NCBI GenBank assembly: GCA_965249955.1
Contig: OZ252261.1
Location: 2,852,001 to 2,916,000 of the forward strand
From: SB11 sp965249955
Lineage (GTDB): Bacteria; Bacteroidota; Bacteroidia; UBA8524
DNA: 64,000 nt
Direction of reading: 5' to 3'
Part shown: positions 54,603 to 62,567 of the stretch, piece by piece
Position numbering within the stretch: the first letter of the stretch is position 1
Layout: every line of letters begins with the position of its first letter
Made by a program: the position numbers and the translations under genes
The notes under the pieces: model-generated
What the model was told of the DNA's origin: nothing
What the model saw: the letters and a program-made list of their open reading frames with translations, nothing else
Database searches by the model: none

Positions 54603-55511
54603 GCTGCTTTGCGGATTAGTTTTTTCAGGTTTCTTAAACTCGTACGGGGCTTTTAAATTATAGCCCAATTGATTAAGGGCATCTATTGTGTAAATGGCCA
54701 ACTCAAGATTGTAATGTTTAATAGGGGTATGTAAAAAGAAATACACTGTTTTTGCCCCCAATTCTATCCATTGGTGCAGTTGGGCTGCCCATGCCTCCAT
54801 ACGGGGATAATCGGTAGGGTGAAGGTTATTCGCGCCAAAACGTATAAAAACAGTATCGTTGGTAAGCCTTTGATGGCAAGCATCACGGCGGCCTGCTACA
54901 TCCGTTATCACAGTACCAACATTGTGGTATTGCAAAGCTGCAAACACCTCGTTTTGTATAGCTTTATCGCTAAACCAACCCGTATGCCTAAACTCAACTG
55001 AAAGTGGAATGTCTTTTGGCCAGTATTCAACAAAGCGTATTACATCGTCAATACTTTTTGGCGTAAAGTTGGGTGGAAGTTGCAAAAAGCAAGTGCCCAA
55101 ATATTCTTCAAGGTATCGTATAGCCCCGCAAAAGTCATCTACCATACCTTGTGTATTTACTAAACGTTGAAAGTGACTAATGTTTTGGGTAAGTTTTGGG
55201 CAAAATTTAAAATTGGGCAGTACATCAGCTTTCCATTTTTCTATCAATATTTCAGTTGGGAAATTATAGTGGGTGCTGTTAAGTTCTATACTATTAAATT
55301 GGGTAGCGTAGTAGTGCAAAAACTCTTTGGGTTTAGTACCCGGTGGATATATTTTGCCTACCCATTCTTTTTCGCCCCACACGGGGCAGCCAATGTGTAT
55401 TTTGGTTGATTTTCCTTTATCAGCTTTGCCCAATACCTCTATTGTTTCAGGAGGAGTAGGAGGCAGGCTGAAATCTACATTTTCTATACTGGGTAATCGT
55501 CCAAAATCCAT
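54594..55511 (-). CDS. DUF72 family protein
   Basis: A 305-residue TIM-barrel protein of unknown function (YecE family). Landmarks: IHIGCPVWGEKEWVGKIYPPG, FNSIELNSTHYNFP, LQLPPNF and VEFRHTGWF. Members are widespread; no activity is established. It converges with the glycosyltransferase gene. Confidence 0.9.
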   Translation of the reverse strand: MDFGRLPSIENVDFSLPPTPPETIEVLGKADKGKSTKIHIGCPVWGEKEWVGKIYPPGTKPKEFLHYYATQFNSIELNSTHYNFPTEILIEKWKADVLPNFKFCPKLTQNISHFQRLVNTQGMVDDFCGAIRYLEEYLGTCFLQLPPNFTPKSIDDVIRFVEYWPKDIPLSVEFRHTGWFSDKAIQNEVFAALQYHNVGTVITDVAGRRDACHQRLTNDTVFIRFGANNLHPTDYPRMEAWAAQLHQWIELGAKTVYFFLHTPIKHYNLELAIYTIDALNQLGYNLKAPYEFKKPEKTNPQSSLF

Positions 55512-55550
55512 TATGACAAATATCTAAACAATTGTTATAATCCAATATAA

Positions 55551-56027
55551 CTAAAACAATGGTTTTGATAAAACGCCTTCGTGTTGCAGTAAAAGTTTCT
55601 TTTTATCCAGTCCGCCGGCATAGCCTACTAAATCACCGTTTGCACCAATCACGCGGTGGCAGGGTATTATTATGGCTACGGGATTTTTACCGTTGGCTGC
55701 CGCTGCTGCACGTATCACTTTTTCATCGCCTAGGCGTTTTGCCATTTCTAGATAGCTGGCTACTTTGCCAAAGGGTATGTTTTGCAGTTCAGCCCAAACC
55801 CTTTGCTGAAAATCAGTCCCTTTGGGTTGAAGGGGCAGGTTAAAAACTTTTCTTTCTCCTGAAAAATACTCTTGAAGTTGTTGTTGACAATGCTGTGTAA
55901 TGGTATTTACACTTTCAGCTTCATCTTGAGAAGAAACAAAATTAACGGCAATAATACCGCTATCTGTTGCCTCAATTTTTAGTATACCAATAGGTGAGGG
56001 GTAATATTGTATGTATTGAGCAATCAA
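55551..56027 (-). CDS. ogt: Methylated-DNA-protein-cysteine methyltransferase
   Basis: A 158-residue DNA repair protein that takes the methyl group from O6-methylguanine onto Cys123 (IPCHRVIG). TDFQQRVWAEL and VRAAAAANGKNP-type segments are conserved. It directly follows the DUF1361 gene (no gap), so they are co-transcribed. Confidence 0.94.
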   Translation of the reverse strand: MIAQYIQYYPSPIGILKIEATDSGIIAVNFVSSQDEAESVNTITQHCQQQLQEYFSGERKVFNLPLQPKGTDFQQRVWAELQNIPFGKVASYLEMAKRLGDEKVIRAAAAANGKNPVAIIIPCHRVIGANGDLVGYAGGLDKKKLLLQHEGVLSKPLF

Positions 56028-56720
56028 CTAATCTTTGTTTTCTATACCTGCGGCTAATTTACCCATTTGTTTAATAGTGAAGTAGCCCATTATAAGAAAA
56101 ATAGCAAATGCAGCCGAAATTCCCCAAACACGCATATTCCCCATGGGATTTAGTATTGGCAAAAGTATATCTTTAACCAGCCCTTTTGGATTTGATACTA
56201 TATCCCAGCTGTTCCAACGTTCAAAACGACCTAAGTAAATACCAAAACCAGAAAGCATAAGTGCTCCTACTGCAAATAGCCAGCCTATTACTTTGTTGTA
56301 GGTGCGGCTAACTACTTCTTGTATATCAGCTAATGAAACATAGCCTAATATTAAGCCTGTCCAAGCGAAAGAAAGTATTAACAATAAGTCAAACCAAAGG
56401 GGAGCTCCTTCACGGTGACGAAGATGAAATAAATCGGTTAGTATATAGGGTGCATTGGGGAAGAACAATAGCCAAAGTGATACTGAACCCGCCAGCAGCC
56501 ACCAATTTTTACTACGGTGACTAAAATATGCTGTGAATGTACTGATAGCATAAGGAATAAAGGCTAAAAACAGATTCCATACTAAAAATAAAAAGTATTG
56601 TTGCCCACTAATTATTACACGAAGTTTTATAAGGGCAAAGCAGGCAAAAACTGAAACAGCCAACCAAAAAGCAAGTTTAGCCCGATTTGTATCAATAAGA
56701 AATTTAATGAAGTTGCGCAT
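56028..56720 (-). CDS. DUF1361 membrane protein
   Basis: A 230-residue polytopic membrane protein with about seven helices. The conserved block FFPNAPYILTDLFHL (about 86-100) marks DUF1361. The function is unknown. It is upstream of ogt with adjoining ends. Confidence 0.88.
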   Translation of the reverse strand: MRNFIKFLIDTNRAKLAFWLAVSVFACFALIKLRVIISGQQYFLFLVWNLFLAFIPYAISTFTAYFSHRSKNWWLLAGSVSLWLLFFPNAPYILTDLFHLRHREGAPLWFDLLLILSFAWTGLILGYVSLADIQEVVSRTYNKVIGWLFAVGALMLSGFGIYLGRFERWNSWDIVSNPKGLVKDILLPILNPMGNMRVWGISAAFAIFLIMGYFTIKQMGKLAAGIENKD

Positions 56721-56759
56721 AGGTATTTTGCTAACGCTTTATGCAGTGCAAATAGTGTG

Positions 56760-57272
56760 CTATTTTACTACTGCATATACTAAAGCATCTAATATTTCTT
56801 TGTTTTTAAATATAGCACTGCGCTGTGTACCTTCAAACCTAAAACCTGCATTTTCTAATACGGCTGCTGATGCTTTATTTGGATGGAAGACTATCCCGAA
56901 AATGCGAACCAAATCGGTGTTTTCAAAAGCATAATCAACAATAGCGGTAACGGCTTCGGTAGCAATGCCTTTGCCCCAATGTTCTTCACCAATCCAATAG
57001 CCTATTTCGGCAGTTAAGCGGCTCACATCATCTTTGGGCAAGATGGCTATTGAGCCTATGGCCTTGCCGTTTACTTCAATAGCTAATATAATATTATTGC
57101 TAGGCTCAAGGTTTCGGGCTATCCAGTTATTGGCATCTTCTTGTGTATAGGGATGCGGAAAAACATCCCGCATATTGTTGTATATGGCAATATTATTACC
57201 ATGGTAGGCAATGCTTTCAGCATCACTCTCAACAAAATCCCTAAGAGTACTTTTACTAAGTGTTAGTTTCAT
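56760..57272 (-). CDS. GNAT-family acetyltransferase (RimJ/RimL-like)
   Basis: A 170-residue acetyltransferase. GYWIGEEHWGKGIATEAVTAI (split over about 94-114) and NKASAAVLENAGF are the RimJ/RimL-type motifs. The substrate may be a protein N-terminus or a small molecule. Its ATG shares one base with the EVE gene stop, so they form an operon. Confidence 0.88.
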   Translation of the reverse strand: MKLTLSKSTLRDFVESDAESIAYHGNNIAIYNNMRDVFPHPYTQEDANNWIARNLEPSNNIILAIEVNGKAIGSIAILPKDDVSRLTAEIGYWIGEEHWGKGIATEAVTAIVDYAFENTDLVRIFGIVFHPNKASAAVLENAGFRFEGTQRSAIFKNKEILDALVYAVVK

Positions 57273-57694
57273 TAAACTTCGCTCAGTTCTATTATTTTGT
57301 CAAATTCTTCAACGGTAACGGGTGTAACCGATATACGGCCTTGACGCACCATTTTCATACCCTGTAGTTGGGGTGTTGCTTTCATAGTTGCCAAGCTAAC
57401 CGGTTTTTTCAGCTTTTTAAATGGCTCAACATCTATTGCCAACCAACGTTCATCATCAGTAGTTGGGTCTTGAAACGATTCTTTTTTTACTTTGGCAATG
57501 CCTACTACTTCTTTCCCCTCGTTGCTGTGGTAGTATAGCAATAAATCGCCTTTTTTCATTTCCCTAAGGTTATTGCGTGCTTCAAAATTGCGAACGCCAT
57601 CCCAAAAGGTTTCTCCGTCTTTTTCCAGCTGATCCCAGCTATACTTATTTGGTTCTGATTTAATAAGCCAGTAATTGATTTTTTTATTTGCCAT
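57272..57694 (-). CDS. EVE domain protein
   Basis: A 140-residue PUA-like EVE protein: WLIKSEPNKYSWDQL (about 9-23), FWDGVRNFEARNNLR and GDLLLYYHS. EVE domains bind modified bases in RNA or DNA. TAACTTTG (57706-57699) lies four bases before the ATG. The acetyltransferase gene overlaps its end by one base. Confidence 0.93.
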   Translation of the reverse strand: MANKKINYWLIKSEPNKYSWDQLEKDGETFWDGVRNFEARNNLREMKKGDLLLYYHSNEGKEVVGIAKVKKESFQDPTTDDERWLAIDVEPFKKLKKPVSLATMKATPQLQGMKMVRQGRISVTPVTVEEFDKIIELSEV

Positions 57695-57784
57695 GCTGCA
57701 AAGTTAATGTATTTGATAAAAGGTGATAATATGAGTAAGTAAGCTGTAATAATATACTAAAATTTTGTAAAAATTAAACAAAAA

Positions 57785-57811
57785 AAATCCCGCCTTTATG
57801 GGGCGGGATTT
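57785..57811 (-). terminator. Intrinsic terminator of rpsA
   Basis: On the leftward strand a 10-bp stem (57811-57802 with 57794-57785; core GCGGGAT) is followed by a T run (57784-57778). It begins 22 bases beyond the rpsA stop. Confidence 0.9.
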
Positions 57812-57833
57812 ATATAGTTGTTATTAAAGAATA

Positions 57834-59822
57834 CTATTCTTCGGTAGATTCAGGCTTTTCTTCTACTTTGCTTTCTTCGGCAGGAGCATCTTTCGGTGCT
57901 TTTGCTTCGGCATCAGCTTTGATTTTCTCAGCTTTTTTAGCAGCAGTTTTCTTTTCGCTTGATTCTAATTTAGCTTTCAACTCGCTCAGTACATCAATAT
58001 CACCAAGGGTACTTTTCTCAACATTTTGAGATATTTTTTTGGTGGTTCTTGCTGTAGCTTTATCATCTTTCGCTTTTTTATCGCTTGCTTCTGCTTTTTT
58101 GGTTTTCTCTTCGTCTTTCCAAATTGCAGTATGCGATACGGTGATGCGGCGGTTTTCTTTGCTAAATTCGGTTACTTTAAATTCAAGAACCTCGTCTTCT
58201 TTAGCGTTGCCTTTTTCTTGTTTAGCCAATTGTTTCAAAGGAGCATAACCTTCTACACCATAAGGTAGGGCGATGGTTGCACTCTTATCACCAATTTTAA
58301 GTACTGTACCTTCATGCACAGAACCTTCTGGGAACAAAGTTTCGAAAGTATCCCATGGGTTTTCTTCCAATTGTTTGTGTCCTAGGCTTAGGCGACGGTT
58401 TTCTTTGTCTACTTCTAACACCAATACTTCTAGTTCTTGATCTTTTTTCACGAACTCAGCAGGATGTTTGATTTTCTTAGACCAAGAAAGGTCAGAAACG
58501 TGAAGTAAGCCATCAACGCCTTCTTCAAGTTCTATAAACACACCGTAGTTGGTAAGGTTACGCACAATACCTGTGTGTTTGCTGTCAACAGCATATTTTT
58601 CTTCGATGCTAACCCATGGATCTGGAGAAAGTTGTTTAATGCCTAATGACATTTTACGTTCTTCTTTATCAAGGGTAAGAACTACTGCTTCTACCTCGTC
58701 GCCCACTTTCATAAAGTCTTGTGGGTTGCGTAGGTGTTGGCTCCAGCTCATTTCCGATACGTGTATCAAACCTTCTATGCCGTTAGCAATTTCAAGGAAT
58801 GCACCGTAATCGGCCACTGTAACAATTTTGCCTTTAACTTTCGCTCCAACTTCAATTTCAGCAGGCAAGTTGTCCCAAGGGTGAGCTTGCAATTGTTTCA
58901 AGCCTAACGAGATACGTTTTTTGTCATCGTCAAAGTCAAGAACAACTACATTTATATTTTGGTCAAGTTGCAATACCTCTTCTGGGTGGTTAATACGTCC
59001 CCATGAAATATCGGTAATGTGCAATAAACCATCTACACCACCCAAATCGATAAACACACCAAAAGAGGTCATGTTTTTCACAACACCTTCCAGTACTTGT
59101 CCTTTTTCTAGTTTGGCAAGTATATCAGATTTTTGTGCTTCGATATCGTCTTCGATAAGTACTTTATGAGAGATAACCACGTTTTTGAAAAGTTGGTTAA
59201 TTTTAACCACTTTAAACTGCATGGTTTGCCCTACGTACACATCGTAATCGCGGATGGGTTTAATATCAATTTGAGAACCAGGAAGGAATGCATCCATACC
59301 TAATACATCAACCACCAAACCACCTTTGGTACGGGTTTTAACATATCCTGTAACCACAACGTCATTTTCGTGTGCAGAAATAATGTTTTCCCAAGCCCTT
59401 TCAGATATGGCTTTTTTGCGTGAAAGTACCAATTGACCTTGTGGGTCTTCTTTGGTTTCCAACAATACTTCTACTTCATCACCAACTTTCAAGTCGGGAA
59501 GATCGCGAAATTCTGTACGTTGGATTAATCCGTCTGATTTAAAACCGATGTTAAGAACAACATCTTTGTCATTAATTGCAACTACTGAACCTTTTACCAA
59601 TTCACCTTCGTTTAGTTGGCTGATAGTGTCAGTGTACAATCTTTCAAGCTTTTCTCTTTCTGTGTCAGAGTATTCACCAAATCCTTGGTCATCCATACTC
59701 CAATCAAAATCGTCAGATGGGCTGGCTACTTTTTCAGATTTTACTTCGGTAGCGGTGGCAACGGGTTGGGCAGTAACTTCTACCTCTGGTTGCATTTCAT
59801 TTGTTTTGTTTTCTTCTGTCAA
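57834..59822 (-). CDS. rpsA: 30S ribosomal protein S1
   Basis: A 662-residue translation factor with six S1 RNA-binding domains (about 75-145, 155-230, 240-315, 325-405, 410-490 and 495-570). An N-terminal acidic segment and a Lys/Ala/Glu-rich tail (about 575-662) complete it. The first codon in the frame is TTG at 59822; the first Met, codon 10, is also possible. A strong Shine-Dalgarno AAGGAGGA lies 8 bases before the TTG, which is rare in Bacteroidota. Confidence 0.95.
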   Translation of the reverse strand: MTEENKTNEMQPEVEVTAQPVATATEVKSEKVASPSDDFDWSMDDQGFGEYSDTEREKLERLYTDTISQLNEGELVKGSVVAINDKDVVLNIGFKSDGLIQRTEFRDLPDLKVGDEVEVLLETKEDPQGQLVLSRKKAISERAWENIISAHENDVVVTGYVKTRTKGGLVVDVLGMDAFLPGSQIDIKPIRDYDVYVGQTMQFKVVKINQLFKNVVISHKVLIEDDIEAQKSDILAKLEKGQVLEGVVKNMTSFGVFIDLGGVDGLLHITDISWGRINHPEEVLQLDQNINVVVLDFDDDKKRISLGLKQLQAHPWDNLPAEIEVGAKVKGKIVTVADYGAFLEIANGIEGLIHVSEMSWSQHLRNPQDFMKVGDEVEAVVLTLDKEERKMSLGIKQLSPDPWVSIEEKYAVDSKHTGIVRNLTNYGVFIELEEGVDGLLHVSDLSWSKKIKHPAEFVKKDQELEVLVLEVDKENRRLSLGHKQLEENPWDTFETLFPEGSVHEGTVLKIGDKSATIALPYGVEGYAPLKQLAKQEKGNAKEDEVLEFKVTEFSKENRRITVSHTAIWKDEEKTKKAEASDKKAKDDKATARTTKKISQNVEKSTLGDIDVLSELKAKLESSEKKTAAKKAEKIKADAEAKAPKDAPAEESKVEEKPESTEE

Positions 59823-59878
59823 ATCATTAGTCCTCCTTTTGGGGGCGGCAAATCTACAAAAAAATAAATTTTATGTCA
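59820..59878 (-). promoter_or_regulatory. rpsA promoter, Shine-Dalgarno and two-codon overlapping ORF
   Basis: On the leftward strand GTTG at 59878-59875 and a -7 element TAGATTTG at 59854-59847 are separated by 20 bases. AAAAGGAGGA (59840-59831) is complementary to the 3' end of 16S rRNA. ATG at 59827-59825 opens a two-codon frame, ATG ATT TGA, whose TGA overlaps the TTG start of rpsA (TTGA). Translational coupling or self-regulation is inferred. Confidence 0.7.
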
Positions 59879-59945
59879 ACCAATTTTTTAGTGATTATTA
59901 AGACCGCAACGCAATTGTAAAAGTATATTTATCAGTAGGTTATTT

Positions 59946-60314
59946 TCAGTTTAGTATAGCAATGGGTTTAATCTCGCTAATTAGAAGAGCTTGTTGTAAT
60001 AATGCTATTATTTTATCGGCATCAATTTCTTTTACTGATTGATACGTAATAATTTTTGCATGCTTACGCTTTTTGGTTTGCAATAGATTAAAGGGGTCGC
60101 TAATTTCAGCACCATCGCAAAAACCTATATCTACCCCTTTGTGGTGCGCATTTATATAACACAACCTTTGATTATTAAAGTAGTAAAAGGGTATGCCGTA
60201 AGCGTTTTTTTCTTCGATATTTCTGTTGCACGATAGTATAACACCGCGTGCATAGGTTACAATAGCAGCAGCGCGGTCATCAAGTTCAACTATGTAACTT
60301 TCAATAGTTTTCAT
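59946..60314 (-). CDS. DUF1801 protein (copy 1)
   Basis: A 122-residue YdhG/YjbR-like small protein of unknown function. The pattern is YIVELDDRAAAIVTYARGVIL, then YGIPFYYFNN, then VDIGFCDGAEISDP and a C-terminal helix. It is a paralogue of the gene at 60436-60822. Confidence 0.8.
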   Translation of the reverse strand: MKTIESYIVELDDRAAAIVTYARGVILSCNRNIEEKNAYGIPFYYFNNQRLCYINAHHKGVDIGFCDGAEISDPFNLLQTKKRKHAKIITYQSVKEIDADKIIALLQQALLISEIKPIAILN

Positions 60315-60435
60315 GTATGTGTATAGCGGTTTGAAACACGCTATGCGAAAATAGTCGCCAAGTGTATTGACTTCAAGAAATGTGTAAAAATATATTAATT
60401 ATGTGTAAAATAACATTAGGTAGCACCACATGCTC

Positions 60436-60822
60436 TTAGTTACTAAATGAGATTTTGTGGTAGCTGTATTTGTTAGAGTTTATTTTATTGCACAAACAAG
60501 CTTGTTTTATAAATGATAGTACTTTGTTAGTATCAATTTCTTTAAATGATGAAAAGAATATTGATTTTTCATCAATAGGCCCGGTAGATAGCAAATCATT
60601 ATGTGGGTCGTCTAATTCTATACCGTGGCAAAAAGAGAGAAGAGTTCCGTTATTAACTTTTTTTACGGTGCAAAACTCCCCATAATAGTCGTATACAGGT
60701 ATATTGTTTTGTACAGACTCGCTTACACTTGGCGATACTGAAAGTATCATTTCGCGCAGATAACAAAAAATTGTAGCTTGTGAGTTACTGCATTCTTTAA
60801 TATAGTTTTCTAAAGCAAACAT
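60436..60822 (-). CDS. DUF1801 protein (copy 2)
   Basis: A 128-residue relative of the preceding entry (YIKECSNSQATIFCYLREMIL, NNIPVYDYYGEFC, LLSFCHGIELDDPHN). Low identity indicates an old duplication. The function is unknown. Confidence 0.75.
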   Translation of the reverse strand: MFALENYIKECSNSQATIFCYLREMILSVSPSVSESVQNNIPVYDYYGEFCTVKKVNNGTLLSFCHGIELDDPHNDLLSTGPIDEKSIFFSSFKEIDTNKVLSFIKQACLCNKINSNKYSYHKISFSN

Positions 60823-61041
60823 AATTTTACACGTAATAGTTAAATAATAGTTTCAATTTGATAGTTAGTTTCTTAACAATCTCTATTTTCAAAATTATTT
60901 TACTGTGTTTTAATAACCTTAAAGCTTTTGGCAAAAAGTTTTAAATATTATGCTGTTTTCAGGTATAATTACTTGAAAATTGAAAATTCTGATAAAAATG
61001 TTACAGTATGCTTTGCTAAAAGCGGATTTTAAGTGGGCAAA

Positions 61042-62373
61042 CTAAAAGTTTAGGGGCAGGTTGCTAAAAGTACCGGAACTCATTAACAGTAAAACTGTGT
61101 TTTTCTGTTCAATATCTGCAACAAACTCGTGCAGCATTTCGGCATCGGTATATATTTCTACTCCACCACCAAAGGCTTCAGCTACTTCTTCAACATCAAG
61201 AGGGGGCATTTTTTTCAGTTCAAGCACGTGCTCGTTATAATAAACGATGGCTTCATCAGCAGCTTGAAGGGTGTTGTGGTATTCTGTTAAAAAATTACTG
61301 TTTAGGCTACTAAAGGTATGCAACTCAAAACAGGCTATAATTTTATGGTTGGGGTATTGGGTTTTTACTGCATCAACGGTGGCTTTTACTTTTGATGGCG
61401 AGTGGGCAAAATCTCTAAACACAACAAAACTGCCAGTATCTTTAAGTTTTTCAAGCCTACGTGCTGTACCTTCAAAGCTGCTAATGGCATGGTAAAAATC
61501 AGTATCACTAATGCCCAGTTGGGTACAAATATTTTTGGCACCCGCCATATTTTGCAGGTTGTGCAAACCAAATACTTGTATTGCAATTTTCCCTTCGTTG
61601 GTATTTAAAAAGGTATGTCCGTTTTCTACCGTATGGGGCAGTGCTTGGTAAGGAATAAGTTGTAAACGGTTTTTATGTTGTTCTATCAGCTTTTGCAGGT
61701 GTTCATCACCCTCAAAATAGGTGAGGGGGGCACCATCAGGCAATTGGTTTATAAACAGTTCAAATTGATGCACATATTCTTCAAACGTAGGGAATACGTT
61801 TATATGGTCCCAAGCTACACCTGTTAATTGGGCAATATTGGCGTGGTATACCAAAAATTTAGGTCTACGGTCAATGGCTGAGGTTAGGTATTCATCACCT
61901 TCTAAGATAACCATGGGAGCCTCACCCATTTTCACCATACGGTCGAAACCATCAATAGATGAACCTACTAAATAGTCAAACTCTTTGCCCAAAGTTTTTA
62001 GTACGTGCATTATCATGGCGGTTGTAGTGGTTTTGCCATGACTACCACCAATTACTACACGGGTTTTATTTTTACTGTGCTCGTAAATAAACTCGGGAAA
62101 TGAATAGATGGTTAAGCCTAATTCTTTTGCTTGTTGCAATTCAGGGTTATCGGCACGGGCGTGCATACCTAGAATTATTACATCAATATTGGTAGTGATG
62201 TTCTCAGGAAACCACCCGAATTTTTCAGGCGCTATATTGTGTGCTTTTAAACGCGATAGGGCAGGGTCGAAGATTTCATCGTCGCTACCTGTAACTGTGT
62301 GGCCTTGTGCCAATATATCAAGGGCAAGGTTGTGCATTACCGCGCCGCCTATTGAAATAAAATGATAATTCAT
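61042..62373 (-). CDS. mpl: UDP-N-acetylmuramate:tripeptide ligase
   Basis: A 443-residue Mur-ligase family enzyme for peptidoglycan recycling, joining UDP-MurNAc to the L-Ala-D-Glu-mDAP tripeptide. The N-terminus HFISIGGAVMHNLA and the ATP-binding GGSHGKTTTT (about 109-118) are clear; FRDFAHSPSKV lies in the C-terminal domain. It lacks the VGI-GG-M form of MurC at the N-terminus. Confidence 0.92.
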   Translation of the reverse strand: MNYHFISIGGAVMHNLALDILAQGHTVTGSDDEIFDPALSRLKAHNIAPEKFGWFPENITTNIDVIILGMHARADNPELQQAKELGLTIYSFPEFIYEHSKNKTRVVIGGSHGKTTTTAMIMHVLKTLGKEFDYLVGSSIDGFDRMVKMGEAPMVILEGDEYLTSAIDRRPKFLVYHANIAQLTGVAWDHINVFPTFEEYVHQFELFINQLPDGAPLTYFEGDEHLQKLIEQHKNRLQLIPYQALPHTVENGHTFLNTNEGKIAIQVFGLHNLQNMAGAKNICTQLGISDTDFYHAISSFEGTARRLEKLKDTGSFVVFRDFAHSPSKVKATVDAVKTQYPNHKIIACFELHTFSSLNSNFLTEYHNTLQAADEAIVYYNEHVLELKKMPPLDVEEVAEAFGGGVEIYTDAEMLHEFVADIEQKNTVLLLMSSGTFSNLPLNF

Positions 62374-62404
62374 ACTTATTGTGTGCGCAGCAAGTTAAGA
62401 AATT

Positions 62405-62566
62405 GTTTTTTGCTTTTATGTTGTTGGCTTTTGGCAATTGGCTTTTTACACCCCCCCCCATAGTTTTTTCTTAACTATGAGGGAAACCAAAGCACTGTCC
62501 AACGTAAGCCCTTAAAGATTTTTTTCTATGCTAAAAGCCAATTGCTAACGGCTAAAAGCAAAAAAA
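62405..62566. repeat. Imperfect inverted repeat flanking a C9 run
   Basis: Left segments TTTTTTGCTTTTAT (62405-62418) and GCAATTGGCTTTT (62434-62446) reappear inverted as AAAAGCCAATTGC (62533-62545) and TAAAAGCAAAAA (62553-62564). Between them are nine C residues (62451-62459) and a hairpin CATAGTT (62459-62465) / AACTATG (62473-62479). It may be a decayed small mobile repeat or a complex terminator of the ABC-F gene. Confidence 0.5.
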
Positions 62567-62567
62567 A

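Noticed and set aside
61042..62373. murC instead of mpl
   Set aside because: The N-terminal signature and lack of neighbouring cell-division mur genes fit Mpl.
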